Assembly: GCA_040901765.1 (NCBI GenBank)
Contig: JBBDYG010000076.1
Coordinates: 47,205 to 111,204 of the forward strand
Direction: 5' to 3'
DNA from: JBBDYG01 sp040901765
GTDB lineage: Bacteria > Planctomycetota > Planctomycetia > Pirellulales > Lacipirellulaceae
DNA length: 64,000 bases
A program made the position numbers and the translations under genes. The notes beneath the pieces are model-generated. The model was not told where the DNA came from. It searched no databases and saw only the letters and a program-made list of their open reading frames with translations. How positions within the stretch are numbered: the stretch's first letter is position 1; every line of letters begins with the position of its first letter. This document shows, one piece after another, positions 10,301 to 18,411 of this stretch.

Positions 10301-12501
10301 TTGAGGCCGAGGTCGATGTTCGCGCGGGGAGCGACCAAGGGCGGATTTATCGCGTGTACCCGATCGGCGTCAAGCCGCGGCGCGTGCCGAACCTGGCGGC
10401 AATGAGTCCGCCAGAATTGGTCGCGGTGCTAGAAAGCCCCAACGGCCCGCAACGCGATCTGGCCCAGCAGTTGCTGGTTCATGCGGGCGATAACGCCGTC
10501 GTTGCAGCCCTGGAAGCGCTGGTCGAGACAAGTAAATTGCCGCAGGCTCGGCTGCACGCACTGTACACGCTCGACGGTCTCGGTGCCCTACGTGTCCCGA
10601 CGATTCTCGTGGCGCTTGCCGATGAACACGCGGAGTTGCGTCGCCACGCAATACGCCTCGCCGAGCCGCGGCTGTCGGCCGGCGATGACGATTCGGCAGT
10701 ACTATTGGCAGCGCTGATCGCGCTAAAGGATGACGACCCGCGCGTGCTGCTGCAACTTGCGCTCACGCTGGGTGAATCGATCGACGCATCCGCCGGTCGG
10801 AAGTTGGGCGAATTGGCAGTTCAAGCTCAGGGCGATCCGATCATCGAAGCAGCCGCGATGAGCGCGGCGCTACAGCATCTCGATCAAGTGACCGGGGCGA
10901 TTGTTGAACACCTCGACACGATCGACGACCCCGCCCGCGCCGTGACGCCGCTGATCGCCTCGGCGCTCGGGACAGGCAACGACGCGACACTTGCCCGGGT
11001 GCTGGCCGCCATCAACACAGCGGAATCAGACGGCTACGCCGACTGGCAGCTTGTGGCCGTAGCGGGTCTGATCGAGCGACTCGCCGATGCCGGCCGCACG
11101 ATGGCAACCCTCCGCAACGGTACGAATAGCGCACTTGATGAGGAGGTCCAGCGCCTGAGCGCCATCCTCGAACACGGCCGCAAGATCGCGACGGCAGAGG
11201 CGTCCCCTCTGCCGGCACGCGAGCGGGCGCTCGCCCTGTTGGCCGCCGAACCCGATAAGCTCGACGCCGATCTTGAGCTACTCGCTTCGCTGCTCGAACC
11301 ATCGGTGGCGACTTCGCTGCAACTGACGGCGATCGACCGGCTCGGGCAACTCGATGACTCGCGGGTGCCGGGGTTGTTGCTCAACCAGTGGGCGACATAC
11401 ACTTCGAGCGTACGACGCGAAGTGCTGACGCGGATGTTCCAGCGGGCTGGCGGGTTGGAAGCATTGCTCGATGCCGTTCAGGACGGCCGGATCGACGCGC
11501 GGGACATTGACGCATCGCGGCGTCAACGGCTTCTCACACATGACGACGAGGCGATCCGCCAACGTGCCGAGAAGTTGCTCAACGCGGGCGCGAACGAGGA
11601 CCGTCAAAAAGTCGTCGATGCGTACCGCCAACGGCTACCAAGCAACGGTGATGCCGCCCGCGGCCGCGCGGTATTTGAAAAACGCTGCGCGGCGTGTCAC
11701 CGCTGGCAAGACACCGGCCACGCGGTGGGGCCTGACCTGGCGGCGCTCTCGGACCGCTCGACCGAAGCGATGTTGATCGCAATGTTGGACCCCAACCGCG
11801 CCGTCGAGAGCCGTTATACGTCCTACACTGCCATCACCGAATCGGGGCGAACATACACTGGCATGTTGGCCGACGAAACCGGCGGTGCGATCACACTTCT
11901 CGAGCAAGAGGGCAAGCGACACGTGCTGCAGCGGAGCGAGCTCGAGGAGCTAACCAGTTCGCGGATGTCGCTGATGCCCGAGGGCCTGGAAAAAGACCTC
12001 TCTCCAGGGGATTTGGCCGACGTGATCGCGCTGTTGCAATCCGCCGCGCCGAAGCCGAAGGAAGTCGACGGAAATCGACCACAGGTAGTACACCATGAAC
12101 AACTCCGCGGCGAGCTGGCCTGCCTGGCCAGCAATGCCGAGATCTACGGCACGACGCTGCGCATCGAAGAAGTCAACGGCGCGCTGGGTTACTGGAACAG
12201 CGACGACGATCGCGCCGCCTGGGAACTCGACGTGGAGCACCCCGGGCGCTACACCGTGCTCGTCGAGTTTTCCTGCAACAACGAAGCGGCGGGGAACCAC
12301 TACGCAATCGAAGTCGCCGGGCAAACGATTCATCACCGCGTCGATTCAACGGGTGAGTGGAACGTCTACCAGCGCATCGACGTGGGTACGTTCGACTTGC
12401 CGAAAGGCAGCGCTCGCCTGACGGTCCGGCCCGAGGGCCCGATCCGCGACGCGCTCATGGATCTGAAGAGCGTGACGTTGCGGCCGGTGGGTGCCCAGTA
12501 G
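7330..12501 (+). CDS. Secreted multidomain protein: polysaccharide deacetylase, FG-GAP, dehydrogenase-type propeller, HEAT, cytochrome c, C-terminal beta-domain
   Basis: A 1723-aa secreted protein with a signal peptide (residues 1-22, ending AMA). The order is: NodB-like polysaccharide deacetylase (about 55-340; VVVLAIDDMRGY, then LEVHTLDHP with the D-D and H-x3-H metal pattern); FG-GAP/VCBS-like repeats with GDG and DVDDDARLDV motifs (about 355-600); a planctomycete 'membrane-bound dehydrogenase' propeller (about 635-1010; VAADPLV-like start, FGPDGRLWVAEMGDYPDG, DTGPDGALWIADMYRRVIEH); HEAT repeats (about 1015-1400); a cytochrome c with CAACH at 1453-1457; and a C-terminal beta-sandwich resembling carbohydrate-binding modules (about 1570-1720). 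The propeller-HEAT-cytochrome part is a known planctomycete architecture, but I do not know the deacetylase fusion as standard. Its 3' end overlaps the convergent PL10 gene by 47 bases. The substrate is unknown, probably an extracellular polysaccharide. Confidence 0.85.
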   Translation: MLLRPAGFQCLVYLVCASAAMADGNRLGYLDTVDPYYVSRDFARLTTPQWADPPAPESDDPQPRATDAVVVLAIDDMRGYEKWEEFLRPTLDRLKRIDGRAPVSIMTNQIEPFEPHLQTWLDEGLSLEVHTLDHPCPLLKDHDFPKALATYDRCVDLLARVPNSRPVAFRMPCCDSLNTFSPRFVTEIFNGRTEAGNFLRVDSSVFQVFSVNDPVLPRELVWDEAGRQRFRKYLPFPSFVNTIEDYPYPYVIGGRMWEFPCMVPSDWEAQNLNHPNHPATVRDWQAALDATVIKQGVFNLVFHPHGWIRAEQVNQLIDHAVKTYGKRVVFLTFREAHERLTANLLAGHPLRADDGGDNGVRLLELNGDGYLDVLIGNDQVQFTRIWQPTQRRWLETPLPVKFVSMKDGSRRVAGARFGIVNSPTGPAVTLFVADEHVRDAWQFNGAKWRHTPQLLNGLTVDGETLQISQQGRDRGVRLVDLDGDGSCELLVANDRTRAAFRWSTDQSRWEPLPFAPPEPAAFVDADGHDRGLRLVDVDDDARLDVMYSNEAHEGLWLYDSLVEGWATRVVDQPRGGKTVIPMIARGATNNGAWFHSRGLWVQNEDTADMPDLVDRRSFNELLGNISRPARPASVAEQTMKVRPGFQVELVAAEPLVADPVAFDFGPDGRLWVAEMGDYPDGADGHGKPGSRVRVLDDSDGDGRLDRATVFLDGLSHANSVLAWRDGAIICTPPEIIYAEDTDGDGRADVRRTLYDGFGTWNPQHMANGLKRGLDNWIYCCHGDSEAVRSVKTGEVVNIAGKDFRIRPDEGLIEPLSGFCQFIRNRNDWGDWFGNVNNNPMWQYAIEDRYLQRNPHVRVPKVRPDVPEVPGSARVYPASRTLQRFNDLHTADCFTSACCAMIYRDTLFGPAFEGNSFVSEPVHNLVHREVVRREGVRYRSRRAEDEQTSEFLASTDNWSRPAMIDTGPDGALWIADMYRRVIEHTEWIPDSFEAEVDVRAGSDQGRIYRVYPIGVKPRRVPNLAAMSPPELVAVLESPNGPQRDLAQQLLVHAGDNAVVAALEALVETSKLPQARLHALYTLDGLGALRVPTILVALADEHAELRRHAIRLAEPRLSAGDDDSAVLLAALIALKDDDPRVLLQLALTLGESIDASAGRKLGELAVQAQGDPIIEAAAMSAALQHLDQVTGAIVEHLDTIDDPARAVTPLIASALGTGNDATLARVLAAINTAESDGYADWQLVAVAGLIERLADAGRTMATLRNGTNSALDEEVQRLSAILEHGRKIATAEASPLPARERALALLAAEPDKLDADLELLASLLEPSVATSLQLTAIDRLGQLDDSRVPGLLLNQWATYTSSVRREVLTRMFQRAGGLEALLDAVQDGRIDARDIDASRRQRLLTHDDEAIRQRAEKLLNAGANEDRQKVVDAYRQRLPSNGDAARGRAVFEKRCAACHRWQDTGHAVGPDLAALSDRSTEAMLIAMLDPNRAVESRYTSYTAITESGRTYTGMLADETGGAITLLEQEGKRHVLQRSELEELTSSRMSLMPEGLEKDLSPGDLADVIALLQSAAPKPKEVDGNRPQVVHHEQLRGELACLASNAEIYGTTLRIEEVNGALGYWNSDDDRAAWELDVEHPGRYTVLVEFSCNNEAAGNHYAIEVAGQTIHHRVDSTGEWNVYQRIDVGTFDLPKGSARLTVRPEGPIRDALMDLKSVTLRPVGAQ

Positions 12502-15388
12502 CGCCTCGATCGGAATCGCGCCACGCGGGATACTCCTGTTCGAGCAGCGTGCGAGGCCAATTGCCATACCAAGGAGTCCCAGTGCGGCGTTCGCGTTCGA
12601 TTTCGCTGAGGGCGTATCTCTTTACGGCGTCGCGACCCGCGAAAACGGGGCGGTCCGTGCCAATCTCGTAGTGTCGCGCCCAGGTCGGCTCCGCGTCGGG
12701 GTCCGGCAGTACGACGACATCGAAATCGGTGCTATGGAATTCATAGCCGGCAACCGGTGCAGGCACTCTTTGTACCCGAATGCCGGAAAGCTTCGTGCGG
12801 CGCAACCAATCAACCGCGCCCTCAACTGCTTTCACAGTCGACTCATCCGGTGATTGAATGCGCATCAAGAAGCGCACGATCGCCGTTGTCTCCTGCGGAC
12901 AGCCGGACGCCAATTCAAAAGTACGAGCGCTCGCGGCGGCGAACGTCGTTGCGTCATGCTGCTGACACCATCCTGATGGCTTGTTGTCGACGCGAATCTG
13001 ACATTTGAGAATGCACTCGACGCCGCGGTTCACCGCCCGCCGGGCCGCGCGCCGCCGTTTGTCATCGAGCCATTTCCAATGGGACCGGCCATCGGCGGCG
13101 TCCTTAAGCACATTGAGAATCCCGATCGTTACGCCATCGTTGAACGTGATATGCGCAGCGTAATTTGACGGATCAGGGAATTGTTGGGGAAACCCGCCAT
13201 TGGTCAGTTGCGCGGCGAGCATAAAATCGAACCCGCGCAGGCAGGCGTCGCGCCATGCCTCGTCGCCGCCCGCGCCATAAGCCTTCGCCAAGTATTCCAC
13301 TTGAGAATGAATGTTGTAGTTATCGAAGGACGTGTCGCTGTTGCTACGCGAGGCTGCAACCGCCGCGATCTGTTCGGGGGTCAGTAACGCCAGCATGTCG
13401 TAGTCCTTCGGCCAGCCACCATTCTCGCGTTGAAACAACAGGATGTTGGCCGCGATCTGCTTCACCTGGGCGGGCGCATACGACGCTTGATCGGGCAACG
13501 CGTGAATCACACGTTTCGGATTGCGAATTTTTCGCCAATGGTGCGTACAGTCGTGAAAGCCGGCAATATCAATCGCCAGCGCGGCTGAGTCCGCGCGCTC
13601 GATTAGGGTCACCCAATCAGCTTCCGGTTCGGCCGGCGGCTTGCCAAGTTCTCGTTTCGCTCCGCCTTCCATTTCGATGGGCGAACCTATGAACTGACCG
13701 GTTCGCGGATTAAACCAGCGTTGCTGGGCAACGCCTTCCAAGTCGGTTAAATCGAGCGTGCCGGCGACCGACCCCGTCGGCAGATACACGGCGTACACTT
13801 CGCCACGTTTTGCGAAGACCTGCGGACCGAGTGCAACCGTCCGCCCCCGGCCGATGCCGACGGGAATTGTGCCTCCTCCGTGCGACAATTCATCGGCCGG
13901 CTCCATTTCCCAAAATGGCAAATTCTCTTCCATAAAGTGACGCGCAAACCACAGATAGCGCCACAGCGTTTCTCGTTCCGCGGTTTTGAAACTGTCGGTA
14001 CGCAGCAAGTCTTCGAGGATGAACTCGATCATGCCTCCTGAGAAGTAGGTGGCCCAAATCTTTTCCCGGCGGTGCCCCTCCGCGTCGTCGACCGGTAGAT
14101 GCGAAGCCCGCTGACCCCGGTCAAGCGTGAACTCGTCGAGGCTTACCGGCAGCGGGCGACCGGCCCGCCGGGTCTCGGTGCGGATGGCCTCAGTCACTTC
14201 GTGAATCGGCCGCTGGTTCAACTGGATCGAGGTCATGCTGAACCGCGGATCGCCATAGGAGAAGCGAAGCTGCTCCACGGGATCGCCCGCGCTATGGACG
14301 GTCACAGGATGGTCGTAGGGATCCACGGCGCGGATATAGTCGGCGAAAGCGCGCAGGCGCGCGGGTCCAAAATCGAAATTCAGGTTGTATTCCTCACACA
14401 GGTTCCACTGGATCGCCAGGTGATGACCGAATCGGGCCACCATCTCGCGATAAAAGAGCTTCCGCTCAGGGCCGAGCTCGCCGTCATCAAGTTCGCGTTT
14501 GTTGGCGGCTTCGGCTTCATTGAACACAAAATGCAAGAAAATCCCCTGCCGCTGGGCGTGGCTAAAGACGGTCTCCCATTGGCGAAGCTTCGCGAGGTCA
14601 TAGTGAAAATTGTCATTGCTCTTGTGACCGCGGGGGTCGATCGTGCCCGCCCAGGGCCATACGTCCTTGCCGTCGCCGCCAACGTTCATCGTGAGAAAAT
14701 AGATGCTGTTGACGTGGTGATCGGCCAAATAGTTCAGCGCGCCGATGATCGCCCGTCCCCGGCCGTTTCCCCAGTCGGGATCTCCTTCGCGCCAATCAGA
14801 CTCGTGATCGGCGAAACGGTGCTTCGGTGGCGTGCGATCGAAGCCTGCATAGCCCAAGAAATCCTCTGGCTCGTCAGTACCGCCTCGGAGCCAGTAGGGA
14901 CCATCTTGAAACTTCAAATAGTGCTGGCCGACGTAGGCCAGACGGCCCCATTTCAGAAACCCTGCCGCCTGGGGATCGCGCGGCGCCACGTCGAATTCTC
15001 CAGTTGATTCGGGTACTTCGATTAACTTACCCGCATCCGCATCCAACTCGATCGCGACGCCCGGCCCCTGACGAAACGTCGCTGCGTAACGCCACTTTCC
15101 GGGCAGGTTCGGCGCGAAGCGGACGCACCATGCGTTGCCCTGCGGTCCGCCTTTCCCATCCCCGTCGAAGTACCCGGGAACCACAAAGAGTTGATTGTCG
15201 GGACCGCTGAAAACGACCTGCAATCGGATGTCCAAGAAGGGATTCGGCGACTCGTCGGTCTCCGTCGCCCCGGGGCCTTGAAATGTAATGGTGACCGGAT
15301 GCCAAACCGTAAGGGTGCCTTCAATCGTTTCAGCTTCAACCGTCGTGCCGAGCGACAGGACGAGCAAGGCGGCAATAACTTTCGACAT
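12455..15388 (-). CDS. Secreted DUF5060/GH-like domain fused to a PL10 pectate lyase
   Basis: Secreted bimodular enzyme of 977 aa with a signal peptide (MSKVIAALLVLSLGTTVEA). The first part (about 25-620) has a DUF5060-like sandwich (GTLTVWHPVTITFQGP...FLDIRLQVVF) and a TIM-barrel-like domain, with WNLCEEYN and PVSLDEFTLD offering acidic candidates. It resembles the DUF4038/GH140-type hydrolases seen in pectin systems. The second part (about 630-955) is a polysaccharide lyase family 10 pectate lyase: ENGGWPKDYDM, FDNYNIHSQVEYLAKAYGAG, SGWCQQHDATTFA and TPWYGNWPRTLLEQEYPAWR are its hallmarks. I chose the ATG at 15388; an in-frame start at 15469 would overlap the upstream gene and bury the signal peptide. 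The serine hydrolase gene is 44 bases upstream in the same direction. The PL10 call is strong, the first domain moderate. Confidence 0.85.
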   Translation of the reverse strand: MSKVIAALLVLSLGTTVEAETIEGTLTVWHPVTITFQGPGATETDESPNPFLDIRLQVVFSGPDNQLFVVPGYFDGDGKGGPQGNAWCVRFAPNLPGKWRYAATFRQGPGVAIELDADAGKLIEVPESTGEFDVAPRDPQAAGFLKWGRLAYVGQHYLKFQDGPYWLRGGTDEPEDFLGYAGFDRTPPKHRFADHESDWREGDPDWGNGRGRAIIGALNYLADHHVNSIYFLTMNVGGDGKDVWPWAGTIDPRGHKSNDNFHYDLAKLRQWETVFSHAQRQGIFLHFVFNEAEAANKRELDDGELGPERKLFYREMVARFGHHLAIQWNLCEEYNLNFDFGPARLRAFADYIRAVDPYDHPVTVHSAGDPVEQLRFSYGDPRFSMTSIQLNQRPIHEVTEAIRTETRRAGRPLPVSLDEFTLDRGQRASHLPVDDAEGHRREKIWATYFSGGMIEFILEDLLRTDSFKTAERETLWRYLWFARHFMEENLPFWEMEPADELSHGGGTIPVGIGRGRTVALGPQVFAKRGEVYAVYLPTGSVAGTLDLTDLEGVAQQRWFNPRTGQFIGSPIEMEGGAKRELGKPPAEPEADWVTLIERADSAALAIDIAGFHDCTHHWRKIRNPKRVIHALPDQASYAPAQVKQIAANILLFQRENGGWPKDYDMLALLTPEQIAAVAASRSNSDTSFDNYNIHSQVEYLAKAYGAGGDEAWRDACLRGFDFMLAAQLTNGGFPQQFPDPSNYAAHITFNDGVTIGILNVLKDAADGRSHWKWLDDKRRRAARRAVNRGVECILKCQIRVDNKPSGWCQQHDATTFAAASARTFELASGCPQETTAIVRFLMRIQSPDESTVKAVEGAVDWLRRTKLSGIRVQRVPAPVAGYEFHSTDFDVVVLPDPDAEPTWARHYEIGTDRPVFAGRDAVKRYALSEIERERRTGTPWYGNWPRTLLEQEYPAWRDSDRGATGHPPAATSRSSDP

Positions 15389-15431
15389 GATGGAGATGCT
15401 GCTAGGAGGAATGGCGCCAGTGCCGATAGGA

Positions 15432-16517
15432 TCAACGACCAGGTGCTTCTTGTGGCGTTCCGGCCTCAACGATCAATTTCAGCCCTTGATTGAGTTGTGC
15501 ATCGATTTGGCCCGGCTCGAACTCACCCCAGTCCGCCTCGGCGGCAACTACCACGAGATTCAGGCTGGGAATCAGAACACTGCAATTCCCACGGTGGCCC
15601 AGCGACATCACCGTATCGTCGGGCGCATCGGGCCACGTTCGTGTGTGGGGATGGTGGATACCTGTGTCGTTGAACCACCAATTGAATCCGTAGATTCCCG
15701 GGCCGGACTTTGAAAAGTGGTTCGACTCGCCGCCATAGGTGCCGATCTGAAGGTAATCGTTCGTCTTGGCATCGCTGCTGAGGGCCAAATCCTTTGGCAC
15801 TTGCGGCTTCATGTTCTCGTCGAAGTAATGTCGTGGAAGCACCTGCGTTCCATTCCAGTTACCGCGATTCAGCCAGAACCAAGCGATACGAGCGAAGTCG
15901 CGCACCGACGCGCTCATCCGCCGGTTCTTTTGCCGAAAGGAAAAACCGTCCTGCAACTCGAGTACACCGAACCGCTGCGGATCGTGAAAAACCGTTTCCG
16001 GTTCACCTTGAAAGACTTTGTCGAACAGCGTCTTTTGATAGAGCTGAATGGCATAGTCGTTATACGCCCAGGCCTGTCCGGGCTCTTCCGGCCGCGCGTA
16101 GCCGCTGGTCATGTTTGCCAGATGCCGCAGCGTCATCGGACGGTCCTTTGGAGAAAGTTCCCACCCGAAGTCGGCCAGCGGCTGGTCAAAGCTTTTCGCC
16201 TTGCCCTCCTTGACGGCAAACATCAATAGCGTCGAGAGGACCGGCTTCGCAGAAGAATACCAGTCGCCCTTCTCTTCCTGCGGACCCCAAGCCTTAACGA
16301 CGTATCCGTTCTTAACGACACAGCCTCGGCTTCCCAGCGCCAATGCCACCGCTTCCAAGCGCGAGTCATCCAACCCCAACTCTGGCGGTCTTTTGACCTC
16401 CCACTCGGAACTTGGAAACGTGATGTCGGCGGCGCACACAGCCGCGATCGCCAGGTTTGCCGCAAAAATCGCAGAGAAACCGAACGGGCGGCAATCAAAG
16501 GGAACCGAGGAAAGCAT
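15432..16517 (-). CDS. Secreted serine hydrolase of the beta-lactamase (class C/esterase) family
   Basis: 361-aa penicillin-binding-protein-like serine hydrolase with an N-terminal signal peptide (hydrophobic about 11-29). The SxxK motif is S88-S-A-K91 in DWYSSAKPVLSTLL. AYNDYAI is in the place of the YxN motif, and LGHRGNCSVLIPSLNLVVV resembles the C-terminal strand. Family members are esterases, amidases or peptidases; nothing here points to true beta-lactamase activity. The gene is followed after 44 bases by the GH/PL10 gene, so the two may be co-transcribed, and an esterase role in pectin side-chain removal is possible but inferred. Confidence 0.8.
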   Translation of the reverse strand: MLSSVPFDCRPFGFSAIFAANLAIAAVCAADITFPSSEWEVKRPPELGLDDSRLEAVALALGSRGCVVKNGYVVKAWGPQEEKGDWYSSAKPVLSTLLMFAVKEGKAKSFDQPLADFGWELSPKDRPMTLRHLANMTSGYARPEEPGQAWAYNDYAIQLYQKTLFDKVFQGEPETVFHDPQRFGVLELQDGFSFRQKNRRMSASVRDFARIAWFWLNRGNWNGTQVLPRHYFDENMKPQVPKDLALSSDAKTNDYLQIGTYGGESNHFSKSGPGIYGFNWWFNDTGIHHPHTRTWPDAPDDTVMSLGHRGNCSVLIPSLNLVVVAAEADWGEFEPGQIDAQLNQGLKLIVEAGTPQEAPGR

Positions 16518-16876
16518 TGGCAGAATTCACGAAGTGAGCTGGTTCTCGCCAGTATAGCGGGCCCTTGAAAGGCTCGAATCGGGCAGGCCGCTGGCGATGC
16601 CCCTGATTCTAGCGGAAAGGCCGATATCCTTTAATCCTCAAACTCATCGTAACCGATAATGTCGAATGGCAGCCTTCCGCCCCGGTCCGTCGCCACTTAA
16701 TTTTAGGATTAGCCGCAGGGCGCTAGCTCGCGGTTGAAGCAGTAAAAACCGGAGGCTAGCGCCCGGCGGCTGATCTGCCCAACCCCAATATTTAGCTTTG
16801 ACAAAGCACTAGCCCAGCATTTCGCTCTAGCGCCAACATTGGAGCCGTAGGAACCGCTCAAGAATAACTTGGTATT

Positions 16877-17072
16877 TTGGCCGAAGGCCTCGTTCACCGT
16901 AGCCTGGGGCATCGCCCCAGGAAGGTGAATGGTTACGAGTGGGTTTGGCCGAAGGCCATGTTCAACATCAAGGCATTGTTGGTAATTATGGCCTACAGCC
17001 AAGCAATTTTTAGCGCAAATCGACGTCCTAGGGCGTTGCCCTAGGCTACGGTGATTCATGGCCTTCGGCCAA
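16877..17072. repeat. Dispersed inverted-repeat element, copy 1 (TTGGCCGAAGGCC family)
   Basis: The 683-base gap 16518-17200 has no credible gene. It contains an imperfect inverted repeat: TTGGCCGAAGGCC at 16877-16889 and its complement at 17060-17072 bracket CCGTAGCCTGGGGCATCGCC on one side and GGGCGTTGCCCTAGGCTACG on the other. The same words recur at 25842-26207. The conceptual peptides from this DNA (HRSLGQRPR) are by-products of the repeat, not genes. Confidence 0.75.
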
Positions 17073-17200
17073 TTGGATCGTGCATCCGCACTATTCCCTC
17101 CACAAAGCTGACGGAGCAAACGTCCAAGTTATTTTTGATCCGTTCCGTGAGCGCGAGCCGATCTTCCACGCACCGCGGTGCCCCTCGAACTGATCGCGTG

Positions 17201-17974
17201 ATGCCATACGCCCAAACCAATATTCAGCTTTATTCTCAGCTACTCCAAGCCGATTGGGCGGACGCTGAATTGCGTCGCGTTCAAGCTGCCTATGAATTGG
17301 CGATGCGCCTGTTTGCCGGACACTTTCGCCCCAACCAAAAAACGTTTCTCGCACACTTGGTCGGCACGGCGAGCATTCTTGCGGCACACGGAGGGGAATC
17401 GGAGACGGTCGTCGCCGGACTGCTCCACTCGGTCTACAGCCACGGGGAATTTGGCAACAGTTCCCGCGGGATCACTTCTGCGAAAAGGCAAGTGGTGCGC
17501 GGTGCCGTCGGAGACCACTGCGAAGCGCTCATCGACCGTTACACATCGATCCGCTGGAGTTTATCCGAAATCATTGCCCTGGCGGCCGGCGCATGCGGCC
17601 TGTCCGCTCAGAACAAGTGCATCGCGTTGATCAAACTGGCCGATGTCCTCGAGGACCACTTGGAACGCGGGATGCAGTACTCGCCGCACAAGAAACTGCC
17701 CGGTGGTGGCGGCGGCGACGATGCGTGGTGCGGCGCGTTGATCGAATTAGCGGCGGCTTTGGGGCACGATCGGCTGGCAGCCGAGCTAAAAACCGGGTTC
17801 GAACCCACGGACCAGCGGCCGGTGCCCGAATTTTTGTTCGGCCACAAGCCAGGTTCGTTCGTGCTGGCGCCGATTTCGCATCGCGTCCGGACGATCGTAC
17901 GGTTGGGTCGGCTCTTCCGTCGCCGGCGTTGGGTTGGCGGCCTTGGCCGCAGGTTTTGCGGCATCGCTCGGTAG
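17201..17974 (+). CDS. HD-like (DUF6817-type) protein
   Basis: 257-aa protein probably of the DUF6817/HD-like group. The N-terminal half shows NQKTFLAHLVGTASILAAHGG and ETVVAGLLHSVYSHGEFGN, a layout of spaced histidines and helices like a degenerate HD phosphohydrolase, followed by helical IALIKLADVLEDHLERGM. The C-terminus is basic (RLFRRRRWVGGLGRRF). I chose the ATG at 17201 because upstream codons fall in the repeat element and read like its shadow. Some proteins of this type sit with biosynthetic or surface genes, but no function can be given. It has no signal peptide and stands alone. Confidence 0.6.
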   Translation: MPYAQTNIQLYSQLLQADWADAELRRVQAAYELAMRLFAGHFRPNQKTFLAHLVGTASILAAHGGESETVVAGLLHSVYSHGEFGNSSRGITSAKRQVVRGAVGDHCEALIDRYTSIRWSLSEIIALAAGACGLSAQNKCIALIKLADVLEDHLERGMQYSPHKKLPGGGGGDDAWCGALIELAAALGHDRLAAELKTGFEPTDQRPVPEFLFGHKPGSFVLAPISHRVRTIVRLGRLFRRRRWVGGLGRRFCGIAR

Positions 17975-18144
17975 TTCCAACCGACGCCGAACCCTGCTAT
18001 TTCCCAGGAAATTCTGCCGCCGGATGCTTGACACCACGTTTCTGCTGAGAATAACTGGCGCTGCGTGCGAAGGGCGTTTTTCAATACACAAGAACAAGGC
18101 CTGGGGAACACACGGTTGACGGCAGCCGCGCAGAAACAAATCCA

Positions 18145-18408
18145 ATGCGGCCCGTCATTCTGATACTCATTGGCCTCGCGCTGGGCTTAATCCGTCCGTT
18201 TCATCTCGCTTGGGCCCAAGCGCCCGTCCCCTCCGGCACGGTCATCACCATTGCCGGCAACGGCGTGGGCGGATTGTCCGGCGACGGCGGACCGGCCACC
18301 GCCGCCAGCCTCAACGGTCCTTACGGCTCGGCTAGCGGTCCTGATGGCACGCTCTACTTCGTCGATGGTCGCGAATTCTCATTTTCACTCACTAACTGGA
18401 AAGCGTGA
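18145..18408 (+). pseudogene. Truncated duplicate of the NHL-repeat protein N-terminus
   Basis: 87-codon reading frame whose first ~75 residues closely match the start of the protein encoded at 20615. Both have MRPV, a signal peptide ending AWAQAP, then SGTVITIAGNGVGG, GPYGSA and GPDGTLYF. The match also includes bases just before the ATG (18126-18144 versus 20597-20614) and stops near 18365, where unrelated codons run to a stop. It looks like a partial duplication, or what remains after the PEP-CTERM gene was inserted into an older copy. A short secreted peptide could still be made, but loss of all NHL blades except the first argues for a relic. Confidence 0.75.
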
Positions 18409-18411
18409 TTC

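Noticed and set aside
14099..15007. 302-aa plus-strand frame opposite the GH/PL10 gene
   Set aside because: Antisense shadow: the minus strand has coherent enzyme motifs through the same stretch.
17051..17200. Longer start for the HD-like protein
   Set aside because: These 50 codons lie across a dispersed repeat and read like repeat-derived peptide.
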